A stretch of 64,000 bases of DNA, taken from the NCBI GenBank assembly GCA_963650915.1, contig CAVJMJ010000007.1, positions 1 to 64,000 of the forward strand, in the 5' to 3' direction. Shown here in pieces: positions 34,234-43,341 of this stretch. How positions within the stretch are numbered: the first letter of the stretch is position 1; every line of letters starts with the position of its first letter. The DNA is from UBA4636 sp963650915. GTDB taxonomy: Bacteria; Bacillota; Clostridia; Christensenellales; Borkfalkiaceae. A model generated the notes under the pieces. It did no database searches. It was given only the letters and a program-made list of their open reading frames with translations, and was not told the origin of the DNA. The position numbers were made by a program, and so were the translations under genes.

Positions 34234-34425
34234 ATGAAAAACGTTTATCAGGTTACCGATTTTAACTATTTGTACGCTATAAAAAAGACAGAAAGCAAAA
34301 AGAAGAAGGTTTTCGATAAAAAACGGGATAAAAAAACGACGTTTATAGACGGAAGACTTGTCAGAATGTCTGTGTTTTCCGCTATAACCGCCGTCGTTAT
34401 ACTTTTGGGCGCATTGTTGTTTTAA
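34234..34425 (+). CDS. Small tail-anchored membrane protein (63 aa)
   Basis: 63 residues. The N-terminal two thirds are basic and soluble (KKTESKKKKVFDKKRDKK). The last 19 residues are a hydrophobic helix (MSVFSAITAVVILLGALLF), so the protein is probably anchored by its C-terminus with the basic part in the cytoplasm. A good ribosome binding site (AAGGAAG) and its own promoter precede it. It sits between a SipW-like peptidase and spoIIE. A sporulation role is possible but unsupported. I do not recognise the family. Confidence 0.7.
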   Translation: MKNVYQVTDFNYLYAIKKTESKKKKVFDKKRDKKTTFIDGRLVRMSVFSAITAVVILLGALLF

Positions 34426-34735
34426 TCGTCACCGTGTCTTGCGTGGCGTTGTCGTTTCTAACTTTGCCGTCCGTTGCCGTGCTTTTTTGGTGTTGCTGTT
34501 TTTATTTACGCCGTGACTTGCGTTGTCGGTTTAATCGTCGCCGTGTCTTGCGTGGCGTTGTTGTTTCATCGTAAAAGAAAAAAGTTTATAGAAATCTATT
34601 TAAAAGTAATAGTTGAAAGGCGAAAGGTACTATATTTTAATAATGTCCGTTATTTGTTAAAAAATATAGCGGTGGCGTAGTCGTGTCTTGACGATGTCGG
34701 TTTAATCGTAGTCGGTTTTGGTTGCGTTGCAAAAA
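34421..34735. repeat. Imperfect direct repeats downstream of the small membrane protein gene
   Basis: TTTAATCGTCACCGTGTCTT with GCGTGGCGTTGTCGTTT at 34421-34457 recurs with two changes at 34530-34566, with degenerate copies near 34510 and 34690. An open frame crosses these repeats but looks non-coding. Confidence 0.65.
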
Positions 34736-34774
34736 AGAACGTCTGCACTTATCCGCTATTTACTAATTCGCTAT

Positions 34775-37027
34775 TTACGAGGCGATAAGTCTTACGCAGA
34801 CGGCGGTCATATCGTCTTCGGGTGCACCGCCCGAAAGTTCGAGTGCCTTTTTTACTATGGTGTCCGCAAGTTCTTGCGGATTGTGTATAGGTGCGGTTTT
34901 TAAAAATTCAATCAAGTCGCCGGATGAGGTAAAAGCGTCTGTCACCCCGTCGGACAGCATGACTATAACGTCGTTTTTGTCAAGCGTTTGGTACGCCGTG
35001 GTGGGGCGCAAGTCGTCTAAAATTCCGAGGGGGAGGGACGAGCCTTCTATAAACCTCATTCCGTCTTCGGAGAGGATGAAACCGTATGGAGAGCCTATTT
35101 TTATAAACGCCGTGTCGCCCCTTTGTAAATCTACGAGTGCGATATCCATAGCCGAAAAATTATCGTCGATCGAAATTGCTAAAAGTTTGTTTACGAGCGA
35201 CAATATAAATTCCGAATCCATGCCCGCTTTGTAGAGCGATTCTATTAAATTAAGGGCGGTATCGGTGGTTTTTTCGGCTACGTTTCCGCTTCCCATGCCG
35301 TCGGAGAGGGCAATCAAAAAGTTGTTTTCGTCCACTTTAACGAGGGAGTATCCGTCGCCGGATGCTTCCGAGTCAGATTTGGTAACTTTACTTACGCCGA
35401 AAGCCGCATCGAGTTTCGGCGCGATTTTTATCGTCAGTGCGATTTCGCCGTCAGAAACGGCTTCCGCCCTCGAAAGCGTAAGTTTTTGCCCGAATGCTTC
35501 GGACAAAATTAAAGTTACGTCTTTTTCCTCAAAGACGTCAATCGGCAATATAAGTTGGATTTCCGTATCCCGACCTTGACCGAAACACAGTACACCGTCG
35601 CATTTTATTCCGCGCTTACCGAGCCTTTTTAAAATGCGTTTTTCTTCGTCGACGTTTTCTAACGAAGAGTACGACAGTGTCAGTGCGATAGACTTTAAAA
35701 CTTCGGCAACGCCGGTCGACTGCATGCCTAAAATTTCCTTGGTTTTATCTCCGCCTTCGGCGTTCTTTATATACTCGTAATATAGCCCTATAAGCCTGTT
35801 AACTTCAAAAATGGCACTGTTCGGATATCCGCAAACGTCGGTAAAAACTTTGGGTAAATCGACTATCGAAACACGCCCTTTGTTAATTCCTATGCGTATT
35901 ATTTTTTCTATGACTTCGCGCTTCGGCGCGTTTTTTTTGACGCAGTTTGATTTAAGAGTGCAGTTAGAACACATGTTAAACAAGACTTCGTCCACCATTT
36001 TTTCCACCAAAACTTCGGTGCTTTCCGAACATTTTTTTAGGTTTTGAAAGGCGTCGCGCATCTGGTAAAAAACGCCTGATACGTCGTAGAGCCGTTTTGA
36101 AGTATCGGCACGATTTTTGCTTATTATGGATCTGGTGAGTGCGCCGTCGGGGTCGAAATTGTATTTCTTTTTAAATTTTTCTATAAATTTGTCCGAAACG
36201 AGGGCGGAACAAAGAATTACGGTCATCACGGGTATTGCGTTTATATAACCGTATTCTCCGTAAAAACCTAAAAACAGTCCGCATACGGTTTCGGCAAGGC
36301 AAACGCCTATCGCCGTAAGTAGCGACGGCAAGTTTTTAAGGGCGACGTAGGCGCAGGCAAAAATCGAAAACGCCGCAAGGTATTTATAGTTTTGGGTAAC
36401 TATTACAAGCGGTGTCGCACACGTTATCCCGACTATTTGCGACAAACCGTTTTTATAATATCTCGAAAGCAATATAAAAACCAAAACTGCAAAAGTTCTG
36501 TATACGGTTTCGCCGAACAAATTTATTATTCCTACCGCCGTAAAAACGAAAAAGACAATAGAGGATAAAGCCTCCGAAGTCGTCATGTAACGGCTTAATT
36601 TTTTGCGCGTTAATGCGTTTAAAAAAACCTCGCAAAGTAGTGAAAATATGACGATAATCGACACATAGACCGACTTTTCAATAAATTTACTCGGAAAATC
36701 TTTAATAAAATATAGGATTAACCCCGCTATTACGTAAAGTATAATTTCGGCTTTCGGCGTGCGTCCTTTTTTTCGGTATATGAAAAAAACCACGCCGAGA
36801 AGCAAGGCAAAAATTGCACCTACCGCCAAAAAGTAAGGATCGCTATATATAAAAAAGGAAAGAAGAAAGGCAAGTGCGGTAGTATATATAAACGCCCCCG
36901 AATATAAAAGCGCTATGTAAAAGGCACACGAAAAAGGTGCCTTTTCGTAAACTACGTTAAGGGCGCAAAAAATTATGAGATACACGGGGAAAAGTAAAAT
37001 TTTTTTAGTCAAATCGTAATTTTTCAT
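34775..37027 (-). CDS. spoIIE: Stage II sporulation protein E (PP2C-type phosphatase)
   Basis: Dephosphorylates SpoIIAA and so frees sigma-F in the forespore. It also associates with the polar division machinery. 750 residues. The N-terminal 300 residues hold about ten membrane segments, a cytoplasmic middle domain with a cysteine cluster CSNCTLKSNC (about 355-364) follows, and the C-terminal PP2C domain shows FLIALSDGMGSGNVAEKTTD (metal-binding Asp) and VIVMLSDGVTDAF. The gene is monocistronic and divergent from the M6 protease. Its presence points to an endospore-forming lineage. Confidence 0.93.
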   Translation of the reverse strand: MKNYDLTKKILLFPVYLIIFCALNVVYEKAPFSCAFYIALLYSGAFIYTTALAFLLSFFIYSDPYFLAVGAIFALLLGVVFFIYRKKGRTPKAEIILYVIAGLILYFIKDFPSKFIEKSVYVSIIVIFSLLCEVFLNALTRKKLSRYMTTSEALSSIVFFVFTAVGIINLFGETVYRTFAVLVFILLSRYYKNGLSQIVGITCATPLVIVTQNYKYLAAFSIFACAYVALKNLPSLLTAIGVCLAETVCGLFLGFYGEYGYINAIPVMTVILCSALVSDKFIEKFKKKYNFDPDGALTRSIISKNRADTSKRLYDVSGVFYQMRDAFQNLKKCSESTEVLVEKMVDEVLFNMCSNCTLKSNCVKKNAPKREVIEKIIRIGINKGRVSIVDLPKVFTDVCGYPNSAIFEVNRLIGLYYEYIKNAEGGDKTKEILGMQSTGVAEVLKSIALTLSYSSLENVDEEKRILKRLGKRGIKCDGVLCFGQGRDTEIQLILPIDVFEEKDVTLILSEAFGQKLTLSRAEAVSDGEIALTIKIAPKLDAAFGVSKVTKSDSEASGDGYSLVKVDENNFLIALSDGMGSGNVAEKTTDTALNLIESLYKAGMDSEFILSLVNKLLAISIDDNFSAMDIALVDLQRGDTAFIKIGSPYGFILSEDGMRFIEGSSLPLGILDDLRPTTAYQTLDKNDVIVMLSDGVTDAFTSSGDLIEFLKTAPIHNPQELADTIVKKALELSGGAPEDDMTAVCVRLIAS

Positions 37028-37122
37028 GGTAAGATAACTTTACCATATATTCTTTTTCGTAAAAGGATAATATTTGTTTTTTTAGGTCGTAATTTGTCCG
37101 AAAACAAAAAAGATAAAATCGG

Positions 37123-37151
37123 TTGATTAAACGGGCAAAGTGTTGTATAAT
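37123..37151 (+). promoter_or_regulatory. Promoter touching the M6 protease start
   Basis: TTGATT (37123-37128), 17 nt, TATAAT (37146-37151). The ATG begins 7 nt after the -10 box, so transcription would start at or next to the start codon. Confidence 0.65.
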
Positions 37152-37157
37152 AAAAAT

Positions 37158-39413
37158 ATGAAAACCAAGTCACTCAAAATTTTTATATTATTTTTGGCAA
37201 TAGTGCTTTTTACGGGTTCGAGCGCACTTTTTTTGCCGTCAAGTATCGAGACATCGGCACTTTCTTCAAAAAACGAATTAATTTCTTTGCAAAAAGAAGT
37301 AAATTCGGATAATACCGCCACTACCGCTACATCTAAAAAATATTGGCTTGTTAATGTAAAATTTAGCGATTCCACGGATTTTGAGGAGGATTTTACCGAG
37401 ATTTTAAAAAGGACTTTTACGACGAGCAAACAGAGCGTAAAAGAATATTTTAAAACCGTTTCGGAAGGGAAATACGATTTCGACGCCGATTTTTTAAGCG
37501 AAACGGCAGTCGTACTCGATAAACCTCAAAATTATTACGAGCCTAAATATCATCATATAAGCGGTAATCTTTATACTCTTGTTAACCAAAACGGCTACGA
37601 CAATAGATATTTCGACGAGGAAGGTAACCCTTGCTCGTCCGAAAAAGAAGGCGCTAAACGGCATATAGACCGACTTTTGAGGGAAAGAGAACTCATAAAA
37701 GCCATTTGCTTAAAAGTAGAAAAATCAGAAAAAATTCTCGATAGCGACGGCGACGGAATTATCGACGGAATAAGTTTTATTATAAAGTCGGAAGGTGACG
37801 ATTTTTCTTGGGACGACCTTTTATGGCCGCACAGAAGCACTCTAAACGGTTATAGCGAACAACTTTTAAATCAATATTTTATACCGAACGAAAACGAAGT
37901 GTCTCCGCTTGATTTTCTTCCCGTAAAAATCAATGAAAAATCGGTTTTCGGATATACATTGTTTACGACGGAAGCCCTTTCAAAACAAAATATTAAAGAT
38001 TCCGACGGCAACGCAATATATTCGCCGTCGCTTGTCTGCCACGAATACATGCACGATTTGGGCATCGCCGATTATTACGCTTATAACGGTGACGGAAGTT
38101 TATATTCCGACGAGCCTGTCGGCGAACTCGATATAATGGGCGGTGTGGGTATTTTACCGCAAATGCCGTTAAGCTACACGAGGTATCGCCTCGGTTTTAT
38201 CGGTGACGAAAATATAGAACCCGTCGTAAGCGGTGGACGATACACACTTTTCCCCACGACGACGAGCAGTAAAATAAAGGCACTCAAACTCGTTTTGAAC
38301 GATTACGACGAAACGGGCGAGTACTTTATGATAGAGGCAAGGACTTCCGACGGCTCTTTTGTCGACGGAACTTTGTCGGGTTCGGGAATCGTCGTGTACA
38401 GAATCGACGAAAAAAACGCCTATTACGATTATGACGGAAGTTTAGGCACTCAAAATTTAGGCAACATGTACGGCGGAAACGAAGTTTACGTTTTTAGAAT
38501 TAACCACGGCGTTTTAAAAGACGCATCGGGGTTTTCTTACGCACTTTTAAACGGCAAAAACACAAAAATATCGCTTCAAAGCAGTAATAATTTTGCCGAT
38601 AACTCGACTATCGGTAATCTCGATAAGTCCGCATATAAGACCGTTATCGACCCAAACAGCGGACTTTTGGTTACTTCGCTTTGTTACGAAAACGGCAATA
38701 ACAGCGGAATTTTGTTGTCTAATATTACGTCGAATGCCGACGGCTCGTTTTCCTTTGATTTAAACTTTGACGAAATCATTACTAAGGATTTTTCGGCACA
38801 AATAAAAAGGCATTATAATAATAAAAATTATCTTGTAACTTGGAGCGGTGCAAAACGCGACGGCGACGTTAAAATTTACCTGTCCCGAACGGAAGGGATT
38901 CTTCGCTACAAAAACGGTGAGTATCTACTTAAAAAATCCGTAAGCCAATCTATGCTCGAAAGCGGAAACGTTTACGAAAACGAAGCCGTTTTTATAAATT
39001 CCACGGCGGCGTCCTACGGACAAGCGATATTGGCAAATACTACGGAAACGGTAGCCGTTTTTGCCGTTTGCGACGGCAAAGTTTATTACGTCGGCGTGTT
39101 AAACCCCGTAAAACCGACCTTTACGGAATACCTTTTCGGAACCACGAAATGGCTTGCCATGATAATATCTTTGCTCGTTATCCTCGTTTTGTCCGTCGCG
39201 GGGGTAATAATATATTCGGTTATAAAAGAAAAACGTAAAATGCAAAACGCCGAACCGGACGTCGACCTTTCCTCGGTTTACGGCGAAAATTATTGGATGA
39301 ATCAGGGCGACGACGAGCCGAACGGTGCCGACGGCGAAACCACGGACGACGAAAACGACGACGAAAATTCCGATGGCGAAAAAGCCGACGACGACCTAAA
39401 AAACGACGAATAA
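37158..39413 (+). CDS. M6-family (immune-inhibitor-A-like) metalloprotease, membrane-anchored
   Basis: 751 residues from the ATG at 37158. The frame is open from 37140, but the second Met starts a proper signal peptide (KTKSLKIFILFLAIVLF). The zinc-protease motif HEYMHDLGIADYY is present at about residues 294-306 (HExxHxxG plus downstream Asp), preceded by a metal-rich DSDGDGIIDG segment that looks like a calcium site. A C-terminal membrane helix (WLAMIISLLVILVLSVAGV) and an acidic cytoplasmic tail follow, so the protease is probably tethered outside the cell. The transcript may be leaderless. Confidence 0.87.
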   Translation: MKTKSLKIFILFLAIVLFTGSSALFLPSSIETSALSSKNELISLQKEVNSDNTATTATSKKYWLVNVKFSDSTDFEEDFTEILKRTFTTSKQSVKEYFKTVSEGKYDFDADFLSETAVVLDKPQNYYEPKYHHISGNLYTLVNQNGYDNRYFDEEGNPCSSEKEGAKRHIDRLLRERELIKAICLKVEKSEKILDSDGDGIIDGISFIIKSEGDDFSWDDLLWPHRSTLNGYSEQLLNQYFIPNENEVSPLDFLPVKINEKSVFGYTLFTTEALSKQNIKDSDGNAIYSPSLVCHEYMHDLGIADYYAYNGDGSLYSDEPVGELDIMGGVGILPQMPLSYTRYRLGFIGDENIEPVVSGGRYTLFPTTTSSKIKALKLVLNDYDETGEYFMIEARTSDGSFVDGTLSGSGIVVYRIDEKNAYYDYDGSLGTQNLGNMYGGNEVYVFRINHGVLKDASGFSYALLNGKNTKISLQSSNNFADNSTIGNLDKSAYKTVIDPNSGLLVTSLCYENGNNSGILLSNITSNADGSFSFDLNFDEIITKDFSAQIKRHYNNKNYLVTWSGAKRDGDVKIYLSRTEGILRYKNGEYLLKKSVSQSMLESGNVYENEAVFINSTAASYGQAILANTTETVAVFAVCDGKVYYVGVLNPVKPTFTEYLFGTTKWLAMIISLLVILVLSVAGVIIYSVIKEKRKMQNAEPDVDLSSVYGENYWMNQGDDEPNGADGETTDDENDDENSDGEKADDDLKNDE

Positions 39414-39604
39414 GATAAAAACCGTATACGGTTTGAAAAAAACAAGGAAAATATAAACTTAAAAAAGTAGAAGAGAATGGCAAAAATGGAAAATATCGAA
39501 TGCGAAAAAGTCAGAAACGTTAAATTATGTTATGTAGGCGGAGGCTCTAAAAACCGGGCACGGGTTTTAAGGTTTTGTGCGTGCCAAAAAGCACGGCACG
39601 AATA

Positions 39605-39643
39605 TTTTAAGTCGGTAAGCGATTGCGCTTGCCGACTTTTAGT
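39605..39643 (+). terminator. Terminator after the M6 protease
   Basis: AAGTCGGTAAGCG (39609-39621), loop ATTG, CGCTTGCCGACTT (39626-39638), TT: a perfect 13-bp stem. Confidence 0.8.
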
Positions 39644-39657
39644 TAAGAAACATATTA

Positions 39658-39690
39658 AAGCCCCGTTGTTTTTAAGCAACGGGGTTTTTA
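39658..39690 (+). terminator. Second terminator
   Basis: CCCCGTTG and CAACGGGG with TTTTT after it, 20 nt beyond the first terminator. No coding evidence between them. Confidence 0.8.
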
Positions 39691-40093
39691 ACGCCGAAAA
39701 ATTTTAAAAACGTTAAATAACGGGCTTATAGGCGGACTTTTTATATCAAAAACAGTTTAAGTTATACGATAAATAACGTAAATTTCAACGACCGTTTTCT
39801 TACGATAACGTTACGTTTCTTAAAATAGCGTTACGGATACGTCGTTAACCGCAAAAGTCGTTTCTTTTTAAGGCACGGAAAAATCAAATCGGAAAACGTC
39901 GTTAAAAAAAGTAATGCGAAAGGCATAAACAGATAGAAAAGGCATAAATAGATAGCGAAGGTTAAAACAGATAACAAACGAGGTTTATATCTGTTAGAAA
40001 TGAAAAAAGAGCGTACATTGTATTTTTTTAATAAATATATTACCTCTTTTTAACAAATCTACAAAATATATTGCGTCTTTTTGAAAATCGGTA
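39691..40093. other. Gene-free gap upstream of the MFS gene
   Basis: Contains dispersed repeat copy 10 at 39717-39746 and short AT-rich repeats (AAGGCATAAACAGATAG twice near 39920-39955). No coding frame. Confidence 0.5.
39717..39746. repeat. Dispersed CTATAAGCC repeat, copy 10 (inverted)
   Basis: AATAACGGGCTTATAGGCGG followed by ACTTTTTATA. Confidence 0.75.
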
Positions 40094-40122
40094 TTGACAA
40101 AATTTTGTATACGTGATATACT
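40094..40122 (+). promoter_or_regulatory. Promoter of the MFS gene
   Basis: TTGACA, 17 nt, TATACT. GTATA-N5-TATAC (40107-40121) overlaps the spacer and -10 box and may be an operator. Confidence 0.75.
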
Positions 40123-40181
40123 ATTTTAGCAACCCGCAGATAATCGAAAGGGCGGGGTAATTTATGTAAGGAAGAAAAATC

Positions 40182-41459
40182 ATGAAACTCAACTACAAAC
40201 GCACAATTTTGGTAGGCTTTGCATTCTTTTTAATTTGCGCCTTCTGGCAAGCGTACGACACCATCGTGCCCCTTATTTTGACGAATAAGTTTGATATGCC
40301 GCAAACTTGGTCGGGCGTAATAATGGCACTCGACAACATATTCGCCGTTTTTATGCTTCCTTTTTTCGGTTCTTTATCGGATAAAACGAAAACAAAATTC
40401 GGCAGAAGAACTCCATTTATTTTCGTCGGCACGATATGTGCGGCAATTTCCTTTACCTTGCTCGGTTTTGCAACGAGCCTTGGGATGTTCATATTTTTAC
40501 TGCTTTTATCCCTTATATCCATGGCGATATTCCGTTCACCCGCAGTGGCTTTGATGCCCGACGTTACCGTAAAACCGTTAAGGTCCAAAGCTAACGCCGT
40601 TATAAACTTAATGGGAACCGTCGGCGGTATCATAATTTTGGTACTTGCCACCGTCTTTAAGACGAGTGAAACGGGAAAAACAGATTTCCGTTTTTATATT
40701 ATTGCCGTTTGTGCGGTAATGATAGTTGCGCTTTTGATTTTTATATTCACCGTAAAAGAGCCTTTATGGGCAAAAGAAATGCAAGAAGAAACGGAAAGAC
40801 TCGGTTGCGATAAGGAAACCGAAGAACGCGAAACCGTCGGCGGTAAACTTTCAAAAGGTCAATTCGTTTCGTTGATTTTGATACTTGCTTCGGTTGCACT
40901 TTGGTATATCGGTTACAACGCCGTTACTTCAAAATATTCGGTTTACGCTTCAAACTATCTTCACGTCAGTTATTCGACCACTTTGTTGATAGCGCAGGCG
41001 GCAGCCGTTATTAGTTATATTCCCGTAGGTATCGTCGCATCCAAACTCGGTAGAAGAAAAACCATATTAGCGGGTGTTTTAATGCTTTTCGGTTCCTTCT
41101 TAGGAGCGGCGTTTATAACTTCGGAAAGCCCCGCATGGCTTATGTATATTCTGTTTGCGCTTGCCGGTATAGGCTGGGCAACAATTAACGTTAACTCTTT
41201 CCCGATGGTCGTAGAACTTGCAAAAGGTTCTGACGTCGGTAAATACACCGGTTACTATTATACCGCATCCATGGCGGCGCAAATCGTTACCCCCGTGGTT
41301 TCGGGCTTGCTTATGGATAAAATAGGTTACCAGACGCTTTTCCCGTATGCGGCGGTTTTCGTTGCCCTTGCTTTCGTAACGATGTTCTTCGTAAGACACG
41401 GCGATTCTAAACCCGAAGCCAAAGTGGGCATCGAAGCACTCGACATTCAAGACGACTGA
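40182..41459 (+). CDS. MFS transporter (sugar/nucleoside-type, SLC45/GPH-like)
   Basis: 425 residues, twelve predicted membrane segments in two halves. The MFS loop 2-3 motif appears as GSLSDKTKTKFGRRTPFIFV (about 63-82) and again in the second half as GIVASKLGRRKTILAGVLM (about 284-302). It resembles glycoside and disaccharide importers of the major facilitator superfamily. It stands directly upstream of the deo cluster, so nucleoside or deoxyribose import is a reasonable guess, unproven. AAGGAAGAAAAATC precedes the ATG. Confidence 0.82.
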   Translation: MKLNYKRTILVGFAFFLICAFWQAYDTIVPLILTNKFDMPQTWSGVIMALDNIFAVFMLPFFGSLSDKTKTKFGRRTPFIFVGTICAAISFTLLGFATSLGMFIFLLLLSLISMAIFRSPAVALMPDVTVKPLRSKANAVINLMGTVGGIIILVLATVFKTSETGKTDFRFYIIAVCAVMIVALLIFIFTVKEPLWAKEMQEETERLGCDKETEERETVGGKLSKGQFVSLILILASVALWYIGYNAVTSKYSVYASNYLHVSYSTTLLIAQAAAVISYIPVGIVASKLGRRKTILAGVLMLFGSFLGAAFITSESPAWLMYILFALAGIGWATINVNSFPMVVELAKGSDVGKYTGYYYTASMAAQIVTPVVSGLLMDKIGYQTLFPYAAVFVALAFVTMFFVRHGDSKPEAKVGIEALDIQDD

Positions 41460-41460
41460 T

Positions 41461-41577
41461 TTTCTATTTTAAAAAAAGTACCGCAGGGCGTTTTTAAAAT
41501 TTTTTATTTTAAAAAAAGTACCGCAGGGCGTTTTTATAATTTTCTATTTAAAAAAAAGCACCGCAAAGCGGTTTTAA
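41461..41577. repeat. 40-bp tandem repeat, three units
   Basis: GTACCGCAGGGCGTTTTTA at 41478 and 41518 and GCACCGCAAAGCGGTTTTA at 41558: three copies at an exact 40-bp period, each preceded by a run of A. On the plus strand the units resemble weak terminators. Confidence 0.8.
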
Positions 41578-41624
41578 AAAGTTATCTCATAAAAAAAAGT
41601 TATTTCATAATAAAAAAAGGTTAC

Positions 41625-41658
41625 CGTAAGGCGGGTTGAAAGTAATTACCGCCTTACG
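41625..41658 (+). promoter_or_regulatory. Hairpin in the deoC leader
   Basis: CGTAAGGCGG (41625-41634) pairs perfectly with CCGCCTTACG (41649-41658), 31 nt before deoC. There is no T tract, so it is not a terminator. It may be an RNA stabiliser or operator. Confidence 0.5.
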
Positions 41659-41689
41659 AACCGTATAAACATAACAAGGAGTACAAAAA

Positions 41690-42346
41690 ATGGACGTACA
41701 AGAAATTTTATCGAAATGCGACCACACGTTGCTCGGTCAAACGGCAACTTGGCAGGATATTAAAGCCGTTCTGGACGACGGCATCAAATACAAAACGGCA
41801 AGCGCATGCATACCGCCCTGCTATGTAAAAAAGGCAAAGGAATACGTAAAGGACAAACTCGCGATATGTACCGTTATAGGGTTTCCCAACGGCTACAACA
41901 CGACTACAGTCAAAGTTTTTGAAACGAATGAAGCAATAAAAGAGGGTGCCGACGAAATAGACATGGTTATAAATATCGGTGCGCTCAAAGAAAAAAATTA
42001 CGAATACGTTAAAAATGAAATTGCGGAAATCAAAAAGGCTTGCGGAAACAAAATTTTAAAAGTCATCATCGAAACATGCCTTTTAACCGAAGAAGAAAAA
42101 CTTATTATGTGCAGTATCGTTACCGAAGCGGGTGCGGACTATATTAAAACTTCCACAGGCTTTTCGACCGCCGGTGCAACGAGGGAAGACGTAAAATTAA
42201 TGCGTGAAAACGTAGGCAAAAACGTCCTCGTAAAGGCTGCGGGCGGTATTAAAAACTTGCAAGACGCCGAAGATTTTATAAAACTTGGCGCATCGAGGCT
42301 GGGTACGAGCAGAGTCGTTAAAGCGGTAAAAGCACTTAACGAATAA
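41690..42346 (+). CDS. deoC: Deoxyribose-phosphate aldolase
   Basis: Splits 2-deoxyribose-5-phosphate into acetaldehyde and glyceraldehyde-3-phosphate, the last step of deoxynucleoside catabolism. 218 residues, TIM barrel. Key motifs: CDHTLLGQTATWQDI at the N-terminus, VIGFPNGYNTTTVKVFE, ADEIDMVINIG (catalytic Asp), KVIIETCLLT (Schiff-base region), YIKTSTGFSTAGAT (Lys of the active site) and VKAAGGIKN. Strong AAGGAG at the start. First enzyme gene of the cluster. Confidence 0.96.
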   Translation: MDVQEILSKCDHTLLGQTATWQDIKAVLDDGIKYKTASACIPPCYVKKAKEYVKDKLAICTVIGFPNGYNTTTVKVFETNEAIKEGADEIDMVINIGALKEKNYEYVKNEIAEIKKACGNKILKVIIETCLLTEEEKLIMCSIVTEAGADYIKTSTGFSTAGATREDVKLMRENVGKNVLVKAAGGIKNLQDAEDFIKLGASRLGTSRVVKAVKALNE

Positions 42347-42394
42347 CAATGTAATCTCGGTTATCTATAAAAACAAGTTGCTTTGTTAATCGGC

Positions 42395-42420
42395 AAAAAC
42401 GGGGCTATAAGCCCGTTATT
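42395..42420. repeat. Dispersed CTATAAGCC repeat, copy 11
   Basis: AAAAACGGGGCTATAAGCCC followed by GTTATT, between deoC and deoD. GGGGCT-ATA-AGCCC can form a small hairpin. Confidence 0.75.
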
Positions 42421-42450
42421 CAATAAAAAAATTAATCACGGAGGATTTTT

Positions 42451-43164
42451 ATGTCTATTCCCACCCCACACATTACGGCAAAAAAAGGTGATTTTGCAAA
42501 GACCGTTTTAATGCCGGGCGATCCTAAACGTTCAAAATTCATTGCGGAAAATTTTCTTGAAAACGCAGTACTCGTAAACGACGTAAGAGGCGTTCAAGGT
42601 TACACGGGATATTATAAAGGAAAACGAGTTTCCGTTATGGCTTCAGGCATGGGGCAACCCGCTATCGGTATATATTCGTACGAACTTTTCAAGTTTTACG
42701 ACGTTTCGAGCATTATCAGAGTAGGCTCTTGCGGGTCTTTAGATCCCGATTTAAAAGTGCGCGATATTATTCTTGCAATGGGTGCTTGCACCGACGGCAA
42801 TTTTGCCCATCAATACAGGCTTCCGGGGACTTTCAGTCCGATTGCAGACTTCGGCTTGCTTAAAGCGGCGGCGGAAGAATGCGACAAAGCGGGCGTACAC
42901 TATAAAGTAGGCAACATTTTCTCGTCCGACGTTTTTTACGACGACGCATCGAGCGGTATGGACTGGGCAAAAATGGGCGTTTTGGGGGTTGAAATGGAAT
43001 CGGCGGCTTTATATTGCAACGCCGCAAGACTCGGTAAAAAAGCCCTTTGTATTTGCACGGTAAGCGATTCTTTCGTTCGCCCCGAAGATAATACGACCGC
43101 CGAAGAAAGGCAAAATTCCTTTACTAAAATGATGGAAATTGCCTTAAATATTGCGGAAGAATAA
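42451..43164 (+). CDS. deoD: Purine nucleoside phosphorylase, DeoD type
   Basis: Phosphorolyses purine (deoxy)nucleosides to base and (deoxy)ribose-1-phosphate. 237 residues, the hexameric high-molecular-mass class. Motifs: VLMPGDPKRSKFIAENFL near the N-terminus, GMGQPAIGIYSYEL (phosphate loop), RVGSCGSL, GVLGVEMESAALY (ribose site) and TVSDSF. GGAGG stands 7 nt before the ATG. It follows deoC with a dispersed repeat in the gap. Confidence 0.96.
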   Translation: MSIPTPHITAKKGDFAKTVLMPGDPKRSKFIAENFLENAVLVNDVRGVQGYTGYYKGKRVSVMASGMGQPAIGIYSYELFKFYDVSSIIRVGSCGSLDPDLKVRDIILAMGACTDGNFAHQYRLPGTFSPIADFGLLKAAAEECDKAGVHYKVGNIFSSDVFYDDASSGMDWAKMGVLGVEMESAALYCNAARLGKKALCICTVSDSFVRPEDNTTAEERQNSFTKMMEIALNIAEE

Positions 43165-43341
43165 TTTTAGACGGCTAAAAATTATAGACGGCTAACAAAA
43201 TTTTAACGGTTATAAAATTAAAAACTTATGACTATTACGGCGGTTATTGACGCTCGTCAAATTTTCTTCTTTTTCGGATGAAAGAGGGGACGATTTGTTA
43301 CGATTCGCCGTATAACTTAGCATATAAAAAGAGAGGAAACA

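Noticed and set aside
34474..34680. 68-codon frame after the small membrane protein gene
   Set aside because: It lies in imperfect direct repeats and has no ribosome binding site; hydrophobicity comes from GTTGTT-rich DNA.
39477..39707. 76-codon frame after the M6 protease
   Set aside because: It reads straight through two strong terminator hairpins.
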